A stretch of DNA of 16,043 nt, taken from DRTC01 sp964521025 (lineage in GTDB: Bacteria > Cloacimonadota > Cloacimonadia > Cloacimonadales > TCS61). The stretch is taken from contig CAZFPK010000069.1 in assembly GCA_964521025.1 (NCBI GenBank), forward strand, positions 1-16,043, read 5' to 3'. Below are positions 7,091 through 14,323 of the stretch, one piece after another (within the stretch, counting starts at the first letter, position 1; every line of letters begins with the position of its first letter). Under the pieces are notes generated by a model. The model searched no databases and was not told the origin of the DNA. It saw only the letters and a list, made by a program, of their open reading frames with translations. The translations under genes and the position numbers were made by a program.

Positions 7091-7119
7091 ATCTTCGTGT
7101 TTCTTAGTGTTCTACGCGA
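7091..7119. repeat. CACGAAGA-type dispersed repeat, copy 2
   Basis: The plus-strand sequence ATCTTCGTGTTTCTTAGTGT followed by TCTACGCGA aligns with the leuS-embedded copy (1332-1361) at most positions, with one 1-nt gap. It ends exactly next to the stop codon of alr (7120-7122) and occupies half of the spacer between alr and the DUF262 gene. Confidence 0.65.
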
Positions 7120-9039
7120 CTAATAAACAAACACGACACCAGAATTAGGAAATATCCATTCCTTTTTTTTTGATGATACTGTAATAGAATCTTCCTGGTA
7201 TTTTATATCAGGAAACTTCATCTGTCCAGAAAAAATCGGAACTGCTTCCACATCTTCCAGAACATTATTATAAATGAATTTAATATTCACACCTTGTGTA
7301 ATTTCCGTGATGTAGATTCCCAATTGATGCGAATTTTTAGGATATAAAGTCTGCGTTGAAATCGAGAATTCGACTTCTTTTCCAATCAGCACTTGAAGTC
7401 GCGGATGATAACATTTTATCTCGATACAACCGTCAGAAATTTTCAATTCATTATATAATTCGATATCATTAATCTTAACAGAAGTAACATTGAAAAACTG
7501 CGGATCAAGATCGAAGTTATTGTCCAGAAGCCAGCGGTATTCAACATCTCGACGCAGGAAATATTTCTCAAGTTGTCTTTCATTTTTGGCACAAGCAACA
7601 TAAAAATATTCCTGTTGAAGTTTTTTGGTAAAACTTAGAGTCGTGCTGGTTTGGAAGTAATCATCAAAAAACTCCCTTTTATTCTCCCTTATGAAGGGAG
7701 ATTCATTAGACATTTTGATAATTTGGAATTCAACAGTATGTCGAAAATTTCTCCGATAATAGATTTCCCGATCCTTCTCTACAAAAAATCTTTTGAGAAT
7801 ATCCCGATAGATCAGTTCTGAAATTTCTTTGCTCTGCAGACGCTGTGCGATGGCAGTTTCGATGATATTGCTTAATTTTTTATCCGAATAATCTTTGGAG
7901 ACAAATTCCCTTCGCAGAAGCGGAGAATATCTGATCATTTTATCATTTTCGAAATAATATCTTTTTGCTCTTCTTCCGATCTGGCAGAGAATTTCGTAAC
8001 TGGAACCACGATACAATTTCGTCAGGTTTTCTGCTCTGATAGAATTATTTTCAGCTCCGAGAAGAATAACTTCTACTCCTACTTTTACTTCCGAAATTTT
8101 TGTAATATCGATCGCGATCATATCCATACTAACTTTACCTATAACATCGCAAAGTTGATTTTGGATGAGGACTTTTCCTTTATTCGAAAGCAGGAAATCA
8201 TAACCGTCAGCGTACCCGATCGGTAGAATCGCGTATCTTAAATCTTTCTCTGAAATATAAGTTTTGTTATAACCGATAGCATCACCTGTTTCTGCAGTTT
8301 TGATCTGACTGATGCGTGACTTAAAAGTCATTACCGGTTTCAAATTGATTTTTGTTTTTAGAGAATCAGCCGTATAAATTCCGTAAGATAGTAAGCCGAT
8401 GCGGACTAAATTTGCATATTTATTTTTAGAAGTTATGACTCCGCTGCTGTTAGCAATATGAATATATTTTGATTGGAAATCGAGTTGCTTAAGAATTTTC
8501 TCGAATCTATCGCTTTGAAATTTCGTGTATTTATCATCGTTTTCAGCAGCAGAAAAATGTGAGAAAATTCCTTCGATTTGCAGGTTTTCTAATTTTTGGA
8601 TTTGCCGGATTTTTTCTTCAGCATCATTATAATAAAATCCGCTGCGTCCCATTCCTGTATCGATGTTGATGTGAACAGGAATCTTTTTTGATGTTGAACT
8701 GTTCAAATGTTCCGCAAATTCGAGAGATGAAATGGTTGGAATTAAATTGTTTTCGATTATTGATTTAATTTCCGAATTTATAGATGGTGAAAGAATCAGG
8801 ATTGGTTCGGAGATTCCCTGGTAACGGAGGATTGAGCCTTCATCGGCATTGGCAACTCCGAAAAATCTAACTCCGCATTTGATCGCTTTTTTTGTGATTT
8901 CGAATGCTCCGTGACCATAAGCATCTGCTTTTATGATCTGCATTATTTGCGTATTTGCAGGAAGAAATTTCTTTAATTCGTTTAGATTATGCTCAAAATT
9001 AGTAAGATCAATTTCTGTCCAACTTCTATCGTTTTGCAT
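7120..9039 (-). CDS. alr: Alanine racemase with long C-terminal extension
   Basis: PLP enzyme that interconverts L- and D-alanine for peptidoglycan synthesis. The PLP lysine K37 is in KADAYGHG, GMGRSGF is at 130-135, HFSAAE at 161-166, the second catalytic Tyr at about Y257 (AIGYNKTY), SMDM at 304-307, and the C-terminal signature SYEILCQIGRR is at 347-357. Ordinary Alr is about 360-390 residues and would end near 363. This protein continues to 639. The extra 276 residues begin with a charged helical part (about 370-430). A region with strand-like periodicity follows, including DVEYRWLLDN, VTSVKINDIEL and a terminal EWIFPNSGVVFVY. I do not recognise it as a known domain. The frame is continuous with no sign of a fusion scar. 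The start lies downstream of GGTGGTG derived from a repeat. Neighbours are phoH upstream and a DUF262 gene downstream. Confidence 0.93.
   Translation of the reverse strand: MQNDRSWTEIDLTNFEHNLNELKKFLPANTQIMQIIKADAYGHGAFEITKKAIKCGVRFFGVANADEGSILRYQGISEPILILSPSINSEIKSIIENNLIPTISSLEFAEHLNSSTSKKIPVHINIDTGMGRSGFYYNDAEEKIRQIQKLENLQIEGIFSHFSAAENDDKYTKFQSDRFEKILKQLDFQSKYIHIANSSGVITSKNKYANLVRIGLLSYGIYTADSLKTKINLKPVMTFKSRISQIKTAETGDAIGYNKTYISEKDLRYAILPIGYADGYDFLLSNKGKVLIQNQLCDVIGKVSMDMIAIDITKISEVKVGVEVILLGAENNSIRAENLTKLYRGSSYEILCQIGRRAKRYYFENDKMIRYSPLLRREFVSKDYSDKKLSNIIETAIAQRLQSKEISELIYRDILKRFFVEKDREIYYRRNFRHTVEFQIIKMSNESPFIRENKREFFDDYFQTSTTLSFTKKLQQEYFYVACAKNERQLEKYFLRRDVEYRWLLDNNFDLDPQFFNVTSVKINDIELYNELKISDGCIEIKCYHPRLQVLIGKEVEFSISTQTLYPKNSHQLGIYITEITQGVNIKFIYNNVLEDVEAVPIFSGQMKFPDIKYQEDSITVSSKKKEWIFPNSGVVFVY
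7683..7701 (-). repeat. 8-3-8 palindrome inside the alr extension
   Basis: TCTCCCTT-ATG-AAGGGAGA is a perfect palindrome with a 3-nt loop. This is the same architecture as palindrome B at 561-579. It encodes residues 447-453 (SPFIREN) of the alanine racemase extension, in a low-conservation-looking loop between two structured stretches. I infer a REP-like element captured in frame, though a chance palindrome is possible. Confidence 0.4.
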
Positions 9040-9310
9040 TTTTTTTCACCACCAAAACACGAAGACACAAAGGAATTGTAAGATTCTCAAATTCATAGTA
9101 TTCCTTATTGGATATTCTAATTTTTTTTATCTTCTTCATAATTCTTCAATCACTAATCAATATTCGCTATTCTTCTTTTCTTTTCACCACAAAGGAATAT
9201 TTAATCTTCAATATTAAATATTCAATTTCTCAAGTTCCTCGTTAAATGCTGTAACAAGAAATCTCGTCATTACAAATCCGTTAAAATCCGTGAAAATCCG
9301 TGAGCAAAAA
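9040..9310. repeat. phoH-alr spacer built of degenerate dispersed repeats
   Basis: No gene is seen in these 271 bp. At 9047-9076 lies CACCACCAAAACACGAAGAC and following bases, a CACGAAGA-type copy whose complement (GGTGGTG) serves as the only ribosome-site candidate for alr. A shortened CACCACAAAGGAA recurs at 9185-9197. AT-rich TCAATATT-like microrepeats fill the middle. At 9274-9301 AAATCCGT is repeated three times with an exact 10-bp period. No hairpin terminator for phoH is visible. Confidence 0.6.
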
Positions 9311-10663
9311 TCAAAAAAACTTCGCAGCCAGATCTGCCAGTTGTGAGCGTTCTCCTTTATCGAGAGTTACATGACCGACGATTTCTTCATTCTTGAATTT
9401 TTCGACAACCAAACTCAATCCGTTACTTTCTGAATCCAAATACGGAATATCTATTTGATACGGATCTCCTGTCAGGATTATTTTTGTACCTTCTCCTGCT
9501 CGAGTTATTATCGTTTTCATTTCGTGCGGAGTCAAGTTCTGGGCTTCGTCGATGATCAAATATTGCTCCGGTAAACTTCTGCCGCGAATATATGTGAGAG
9601 GTTCGAGTTCGATAAATCCGAAATCGAGATAATCTTTTAAGGAGGGTTGCTTTTTTCCGAAAACCTTACCGTTGTCATTATCTTCTTTTTCATTTCGGTG
9701 CGAGAGCAGGATTTCCATGTTATCGTAGATCGGCTGCATCCAGGGATTGAATTTCTCGGATTTTGTACCCGGCAGATAACCTATATCTTTTCCCAGAGGA
9801 AAAATCGGACGAGATACTACCAGCCGTTTGTAGTTATTATTTTCCACAACCTGGTTCAATCCTGCCGCCAGAGCGATGAGTGTCTTTCCGGTTCCTGCTA
9901 TTCCGACCAGACTGACCATTTTAACAGCAGGATCCAGAAGCAGGTCAAACGACATTAACTGCTCATCATTCTTTGCTTTAATGCCGTAAAGTTCTTCTCC
10001 TTTATAAAATTGCAGAGGATAAAAGGTATTATTTTCAATGGAATAGCGCGTAATCATTTCAGATCGTTCCGCTTCTGATTTTGTATAAAATTTTACAAAT
10101 TGGTTGGGAAAGAATTCACCGAAATTATTCGTAATAAACTGTTTTTCTTTCAATTCCTTCAACAAATCATGTTTGATATCGATCTTGCTAGAACCTGTAT
10201 ACAGTTCCTGGAAATTGATCTTATCCGATTCATAATTTTCAGATTTCAACCCGATGGCATCTGCTTTGATGCGAACATTTGCATCTTTGGAAACCAGAAT
10301 AACACTCGTATCTTTTTCTTTTTTGTGGATATAGAAAGCAGTTCCGATGATCAGGTTATCATTCGTATCTGTGATCAAAATATGATTGGCAGTCTCCGAA
10401 ATATGACGGCTCAACATAACTTTGATCGTGCCGCCGTGTTCGGTTTTCACACCTTCCTGTAAACTGCCCTGAATACGCAGATCATCCAAAAATCTTCCAA
10501 TCTGTCTGGCATTTCTTCCTTTCTCATCCAATCCTCGTTTGAAATTATCGATTTCTTCGATCACGGTTATGGGGATCACGACCGTATTTTCACCGAATGA
10601 GAACATGGACTGCGGATTATGGATCAAAACATTCGTATCCAATACAAAGGTCTTTTTACTCAT
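9311..10663 (-). CDS. PhoH-family protein with N-terminal PIN domain
   Basis: PIN-PhoH (PhoH2/YlaK type): an N-terminal PIN ribonuclease domain joined to a PhoH P-loop ATPase, a combination linked to RNA unwinding and cleavage. PIN acidic residues are visible: D9 in VLDTNVL, E36/E37 (VIEEID), D99 and D102 (ITDTNDN), and D127 (VSKDANV). The Walker A motif is GIAGTGKT at 254-261, and Walker B with the family motif is LIIDEAQN at 369-376. TGDPYQID is at 398-405. Length 450 fits. AAGGAG lies 5 nt before the ATG. The gene is divergent from ribH, with a 317-bp shared upstream region. It is first in the minus-strand run leading to alr. Its cellular RNA target is unknown. Confidence 0.94.
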   Translation of the reverse strand: MSKKTFVLDTNVLIHNPQSMFSFGENTVVIPITVIEEIDNFKRGLDEKGRNARQIGRFLDDLRIQGSLQEGVKTEHGGTIKVMLSRHISETANHILITDTNDNLIIGTAFYIHKKEKDTSVILVSKDANVRIKADAIGLKSENYESDKINFQELYTGSSKIDIKHDLLKELKEKQFITNNFGEFFPNQFVKFYTKSEAERSEMITRYSIENNTFYPLQFYKGEELYGIKAKNDEQLMSFDLLLDPAVKMVSLVGIAGTGKTLIALAAGLNQVVENNNYKRLVVSRPIFPLGKDIGYLPGTKSEKFNPWMQPIYDNMEILLSHRNEKEDNDNGKVFGKKQPSLKDYLDFGFIELEPLTYIRGRSLPEQYLIIDEAQNLTPHEMKTIITRAGEGTKIILTGDPYQIDIPYLDSESNGLSLVVEKFKNEEIVGHVTLDKGERSQLADLAAKFF

Positions 10664-10980
10664 TCACACTCCTTCATTTTATCATAAATAAATATCTTTC
10701 GGAGGTTTCTTAAATATTAATTATTCCTAAGAAACTCGTTAAGAGAAGAGTTCCTACGATAGAAAACATCCGGCAGCTGCCGGTCCGGATGACAAAATCT
10801 AAAAAACTGTATTCAATAAAGATGAATTTAAGTTTCATCATACCTACAATTTTTTTTTCAAAATTCCATTTTTTTGTCAATTCTTAAATTTCGGAATTTA
10901 CTTAAAAAAATCTTGCATTAAAGATATGGATAAATTTCCTGACTTCTTTGGATGAATAAAAAATTCAGGGAGGAAAATTC
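10664..10980. other. Divergent intergenic region phoH / ribH
   Basis: This gap must hold both promoters, but I cannot assign them firmly. On the minus strand TATGATAAAAT (about 10676-10686) could be a -10 box for phoH. For ribH, TTGCAT at 10913-10918 lies upstream of TATGGATAA (10925-10933), with spacing that fits a standard sigma-70 promoter poorly. The middle holds an imperfect hairpin (AACTC at 10733-10737 with GAGTT at 10748-10752) and the palindrome at 10768-10790. The ribH leader can form TTCCTGA / TCAGGGA (10936-10942 with 10965-10971), touching the Shine-Dalgarno site. No FMN riboswitch is present. Confidence 0.4.
10768..10790. repeat. GC-rich palindrome (CCGGCAGCTGCCGG core)
   Basis: CCGGCAGCTGCCGG at 10770-10783 is a perfect 14-bp palindrome; ATCCGG / CCGGAT flanks give an alternative longer pairing. 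It stands out in an AT-rich region. The complement with its flank (ATTTTGTC, then CCGGCAGC, then GTTTTC) resembles the hairpin at 11971-12000 upstream of the glycosyltransferase, so both may be members of one dispersed family. Confidence 0.6.
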
Positions 10981-11445
10981 ATGAAAGTGATCGAAGGGAA
11001 CCTTATTTCCAAGAATTCTAAATATGCGATCCTGGTCAGCAGATTCAATGAATTCATCAATAAGAAATTATTGGAAGGTGCAGTCGATTGTCTTGTTCGG
11101 CACGGAGCTAAAGATGACGAGATCGTTGTGATCAGGGTTCCGGGTGCTTTTGAACTTCCAATCGCTGCTCAAAAAACAGCAAACTTAAAAAAGTATGATG
11201 CTGTTATATGCCTGGGAACTGTTATTCGCGGAGCAACTCCGCATTTCGATTATATCAGCGCGGAAGTCAGCAAAGGAATCGCAAATGTCGGCTTGAAAAG
11301 TGATAAACCCGTCATCTTTGGAGTATTAACAACCGATTCTATCGAACAAGCGATCGAGAGAGCTGGTACAAAAATCGGGAACAAAGGCTGGGATGCTGCT
11401 CTTTCTGCTATTGAGTTGGTGAATTTGTTCGGGAATATCAAGTAA
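10981..11445 (+). CDS. ribH: 6,7-dimethyl-8-ribityllumazine synthase
   Basis: Lumazine synthase condenses ribityl-amino-uracil with dihydroxybutanone phosphate in the penultimate step of riboflavin synthesis, normally as a 60-mer shell or pentamers. The 154-residue length is standard. Substrate-binding motifs are present: RFNEFI at 21-26, VPGAFELP at 53-60, and GTVIRGATPHFDY at 79-91 with the catalytic H88. FGVLTTDSIEQAIERAG with R127 and the closing NKGWDAALSAIEL are also present. GGGAGG lies 7 nt before the ATG. Other riboflavin genes are not in this window, so ribH stands alone, followed at 92 bp by nusB. This ribH-nusB order is a common bacterial arrangement. The leader has a small stem near the ribosome site but no FMN aptamer. 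Confidence 0.97.
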   Translation: MKVIEGNLISKNSKYAILVSRFNEFINKKLLEGAVDCLVRHGAKDDEIVVIRVPGAFELPIAAQKTANLKKYDAVICLGTVIRGATPHFDYISAEVSKGIANVGLKSDKPVIFGVLTTDSIEQAIERAGTKIGNKGWDAALSAIELVNLFGNIK

Positions 11446-11463
11446 ACCAATTTGCTAACTTGA

Positions 11464-11519
11464 TAGCAGGAACAAGATCGGAATCTTGTTTTGCTAAATG
11501 AGAATCGGAACAAGTTCCG
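11464..11519. repeat. Two hairpins between ribH and nusB
   Basis: The first hairpin (11464-11496) has TAGCA / TGCTA outer arms and a perfect inner AACAAGAT-CGGA-ATCTTGTT. The second is CGGAAC-AA-GTTCCG (11506-11519). The words GGAACAAG and CGGAA occur in both, so they look like one repeated element. Neither is followed by a T-tract, so termination is unlikely. They may set ribH mRNA stability or be REP-like insertions. Translation of nusB starts 19 bp later. Confidence 0.7.
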
Positions 11520-11537
11520 AACTACAGGATCTTTAAA

Positions 11538-11960
11538 ATGGGAATACGCAGAAAGGGTCGTGAAATTGCAGTGCAATCTCTTTATTCTCTAAATTTCTTT
11601 GAGAAACATTATATTGAAATATTAGAAGATATTTCCACTCGCAAGGAAATAAAAAAAAGTAAAAAGATATTTGAATTTGTAGATTCCATCCTGAAAAGTA
11701 CAATTGAAAATCTTCCTGAAATCGATAAAAATATCAGTCAACATTCTACTAACTGGTCCATCGATAAAATTGCTGAGTTGGACCGATGTATTCTCCGTGT
11801 CGCTGTAAATGAAATGCTCTTTACGGAAACTCCGCATGCAATAATTATCGATGAAGCCATAGAAATTTCCAAAAAGTATTGTGCGGAAAATTCCTGTAAA
11901 TTTATCAATGGTATTTTGGATGCAATTTCCTGGGAATTAAAGAATAAAAAACAGGAGTGA
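11538..11960 (+). CDS. nusB: Transcription antitermination factor NusB
   Basis: NusB binds boxA RNA with NusE (S10) in the antitermination complex that supports rRNA transcription. The protein of 140 residues is all-helical as expected. It opens with the family signature RRKGREIAVQSLYSL (residues 4-18), which includes the basic RNA-binding patch. It ends with the conserved half: NWSIDKIAELDRCILRVAVNEM, then AIIIDEAIEISKKYC, then CKFINGILDAI. AGGA lies 8 nt before the ATG. It follows ribH by 92 bp, separated by two hairpins with no terminator, so the pair is probably co-transcribed. The glycosyltransferase gene starts 66 bp downstream. Confidence 0.96.
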   Translation: MGIRRKGREIAVQSLYSLNFFEKHYIEILEDISTRKEIKKSKKIFEFVDSILKSTIENLPEIDKNISQHSTNWSIDKIAELDRCILRVAVNEMLFTETPHAIIIDEAIEISKKYCAENSCKFINGILDAISWELKNKKQE

Positions 11961-11970
11961 TATTGAGTAT

Positions 11971-12000
11971 CATTTTGTCCGGCAGCAGCCGAGTAAAATG
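11971..12000. repeat. Hairpin between nusB and the glycosyltransferase
   Basis: CATTTT pairs with AAAATG around CGGC-AGCA-GCCG, giving ten pairs interrupted by internal mismatches. There is no T-tract. The core and its flanks resemble the complement of the palindrome at 10768-10790, suggesting related dispersed elements. The glycosyltransferase start codon follows 26 nt later. Confidence 0.55.
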
Positions 12001-12026
12001 AAAACTTTCTTAGCTACTTATCAAAA

Positions 12027-12920
12027 ATGGGAAAAAAAATTAATTGTTGTATCGGAGTGATCGTTTATAATGAGGTTGCTAATATCGAAAAACTTTTAGA
12101 AGCGCTCCTCGAGCAGAAATTAGATAAAATTGCGATCAGAAATATTATCGTGATTTCGAGTGCTTGCACCGATGGGACAGACGAAATTGTAGAGAATTTT
12201 GCTAAAAAAAATAAAAAAATAAAACTGATCACAGAACCTGAAAGAAGAGGAAAATCAGCTGCGATCAATAAATTTATTACTGCTTCCGAATCGGATATAT
12301 TGATCATCGAAAGCGGCGATACGATCCCGGCAAAAGATACGGTCGAGAAGATGGTCGTTCCTTTTTTTGAAGAAAAAATTGGAATGACGGGCGGAAGACC
12401 GGTTCCGGAAAATGATCCCAAAACTTTTATTGGATACAGTGTGAACCTTTTATGGAAATTACATCATAAAATGGCTTTGATCTCACCAAAATTGGGAGAG
12501 ATGGTTGCTTTCAGAAAGATATTTGAAGCAATCCCGGAAAAAAGTGCAGTCGATGAAGCGAGTATCGAAGCGATAATGAAAGAAAATAACCTGAAATTGA
12601 AATATATTCCGGAAGCGATCGTTCATAATAAAGGACCGGAAAATATCAAAGATTTTATCAAACAGAGAAGGAGGATTGAAACCGGGCATTTATGGTTGAT
12701 GGAAACTGAAAATTATGAGGTCAGTTCGCAAAATCCGAAAATTTTATTAAAATTAGCGATTTCGGAAATTATGGAAAATCCTTTTAAAATCCATTTTCTG
12801 TTCGGAACGATCTTATTAGAAATTTACAGCCGTTTTCTCGGTTGGTATGATTTTAAGATCAAAAAGAAAAATCCTTTTAAATGGGATATTGCTGAATCGA
12901 CGAAGAAATTGAAAATTTAA
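12027..12920 (+). CDS. Family 2 glycosyltransferase
   Basis: GT-A fold, inverting type, expected to transfer a sugar from a nucleotide-sugar donor to a glycan or lipid carrier at the inner face of the membrane. The N-terminal strand VIVYNEVANIEKLLEAL fits GT2, as do SSACTDGT (44-51), the metal-binding variant ESGDT (95-99, D98) in place of DxD, and the later acidic DEAS (176-179). IKQRRRIETGHLWL (211-224) corresponds to the QxxRW region. The C-terminal 50 residues have a hydrophobic stretch (about 254-275) that may touch the membrane, and a basic tail. No Shine-Dalgarno site is visible before the ATG, so it may depend on coupling or a leaderless-like start. It lies between nusB and a nuclease gene. 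The radical SAM gene further on could be a partner, but donor and acceptor cannot be told. Confidence 0.87.
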   Translation: MGKKINCCIGVIVYNEVANIEKLLEALLEQKLDKIAIRNIIVISSACTDGTDEIVENFAKKNKKIKLITEPERRGKSAAINKFITASESDILIIESGDTIPAKDTVEKMVVPFFEEKIGMTGGRPVPENDPKTFIGYSVNLLWKLHHKMALISPKLGEMVAFRKIFEAIPEKSAVDEASIEAIMKENNLKLKYIPEAIVHNKGPENIKDFIKQRRRIETGHLWLMETENYEVSSQNPKILLKLAISEIMENPFKIHFLFGTILLEIYSRFLGWYDFKIKKKNPFKWDIAESTKKLKI

Positions 12921-12943
12921 TATTGATTATTGAAAATTGAATA

Positions 12944-14317
12944 ATGAATCCTAAAGAAATACTTATTAAATATTTAGAAAAGTGGCATCAGATTGAAAGG
13001 AAAGGAAAGAGTTTTCTAAAAATTAATTCCACTGCTTTTTTATATTTGCGATCTAGTAAAAATCTAAACGCAAGCAAACAGATTCAAGGTAAATTCTATT
13101 TTGGAATAACTCAAAGTGAATTAGAAAAATATTCGAATGAAAATGTTTTTATCGTTTGTATTTGCGAACTTTCTGAAAAAAAGACAGATTATATAGTTTT
13201 TTCTCAAAAAGATTTTAATAAAATTAAAGAAAAAATTAAGGTAACATCAGGACAGTGGAAACTTAATATATTCAAAGAAAACGACAATAACTACTACTTA
13301 AAATTAACAGGTTTGGAGAAAATCAATATTACTGAATATATCGATTATTTTGATATTACACCACAAGAATTAAAGCAAAAATTTGTTCCAACTTTAAATA
13401 TTTTGGAAAAAAAAGACGATGATTCAGATGAAAACATTGAAGTTGAAGATAGTCTAATTCATAGAATCAAGCGTTATTCTAAAGATAGCGAAAATTCATA
13501 TTATTTTGAAGAAGTAATCGCTGAATACTTTTCGAAATTAGGATTTATTTCGGAAAAAATCGGAGGTTCAGGTAATACAGATATCCTTATAAAAGAACCT
13601 TACAAATTCATAATCGATACAAAAAGTACAAAATTACCATCGATCAACAAAGTAAATTTTACCAGAATCAAAAGACATAGAGAGATGAACGATGCGAAGT
13701 ATATGATCATAATTGCAGACAAGTTTCAAAAAGCAGTTATTCAGGATGCAATTATGGAAAATGCTTGTTTACTAACTGTTGAAATTCTGGAAAAACTTTA
13801 TTATTTGAATCAGAAAAGATGTTTTTCACCATTTGAATTAGAGATTATTTTTTCAAAAATTGGACTTATAAATGAAGATGATTTGGAATATCTTTTAGAA
13901 AATACATATCGAGAAAATGAATTTTTGGATTCAGTCAGAAATGTTATTAAAAATATGGATTTCAATTTTAAATCTTTCGATGAAATTAAGGGAAGAATCG
14001 ATTTTTATTGTGAATCACACCTTCAACTTAAAGTTCCGAAAGAAAAAATTTTAAAAATATTAGAATTTTTAAATAATGATTTTCTTCAAATAGTTAAGAA
14101 AGAAAATGAAAAATATAGAATAAATTACCTATTCCAAAATGCAATTTTGAAAATTAATAATCTCTTTAATTTTAATAAAATCGATTATAATAAAATGAAT
14201 ACTTTTGAGAATTATTTTAAATTGAAATGTCCTAAATGCAAAGAAATATTTGGAGTAGCGGGTGATTTTTGGGGAGTAGTTACTTGTCCCTATTGCAGTG
14301 AATATGTTGAAGGATAA
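12944..14317 (+). CDS. FokI-like PD-(D/E)XK endonuclease with C-terminal zinc ribbon
   Basis: The 457-residue protein has three parts. Residues 1-150 form an alpha/beta region I do not recognise, possibly a DNA-recognition domain. Residues 185-285 contain a nuclease-like core: YYFEEVIAEYF helix (E189/E190), GGSGNTDILI with D213, and IIDTKST with D225 and K227. AKYMIIIADKF and LLTVEILEKL follow. This order, with GGS, VDTK-like strand, FVSGHF-like strand and LSVEELL-like helix, resembles the FokI cleavage domain. Residues 345-410 look like a winged helix, and CPKC-x15-CPYC (429-451) is a zinc ribbon. No methyltransferase or specificity gene is nearby, so it may be a modification-dependent or otherwise self-safe enzyme; this is inference. 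The ATG lies inside a TTGAAAATTGAATAATGAAT-like microrepeat without a Shine-Dalgarno site. The base composition seems more AT-rich and Asn/Lys-rich than its neighbours, suggesting acquisition. Confidence 0.7.
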   Translation: MNPKEILIKYLEKWHQIERKGKSFLKINSTAFLYLRSSKNLNASKQIQGKFYFGITQSELEKYSNENVFIVCICELSEKKTDYIVFSQKDFNKIKEKIKVTSGQWKLNIFKENDNNYYLKLTGLEKINITEYIDYFDITPQELKQKFVPTLNILEKKDDDSDENIEVEDSLIHRIKRYSKDSENSYYFEEVIAEYFSKLGFISEKIGGSGNTDILIKEPYKFIIDTKSTKLPSINKVNFTRIKRHREMNDAKYMIIIADKFQKAVIQDAIMENACLLTVEILEKLYYLNQKRCFSPFELEIIFSKIGLINEDDLEYLLENTYRENEFLDSVRNVIKNMDFNFKSFDEIKGRIDFYCESHLQLKVPKEKILKILEFLNNDFLQIVKKENEKYRINYLFQNAILKINNLFNFNKIDYNKMNTFENYFKLKCPKCKEIFGVAGDFWGVVTCPYCSEYVEG

Positions 14318-14323
14318 CCAATA

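Noticed and set aside
7058..7119. Extension of the DUF262 gene to a TTG start at 7057
   Set aside because: The ATG at 7033 has GGAGGAG at ideal spacing, which would lie within the extended frame.
8933..9217. 94-codon plus-strand frame across the alr start and spacer
   Set aside because: Rich in Phe, Cys and Ser from repeats and antisense alr; it overlaps a confident gene and has no ribosome site.
10664..10980. FMN riboswitch upstream of ribH
   Set aside because: The conserved multi-stem aptamer sequences are absent; only a small hairpin near the ribosome site is visible.
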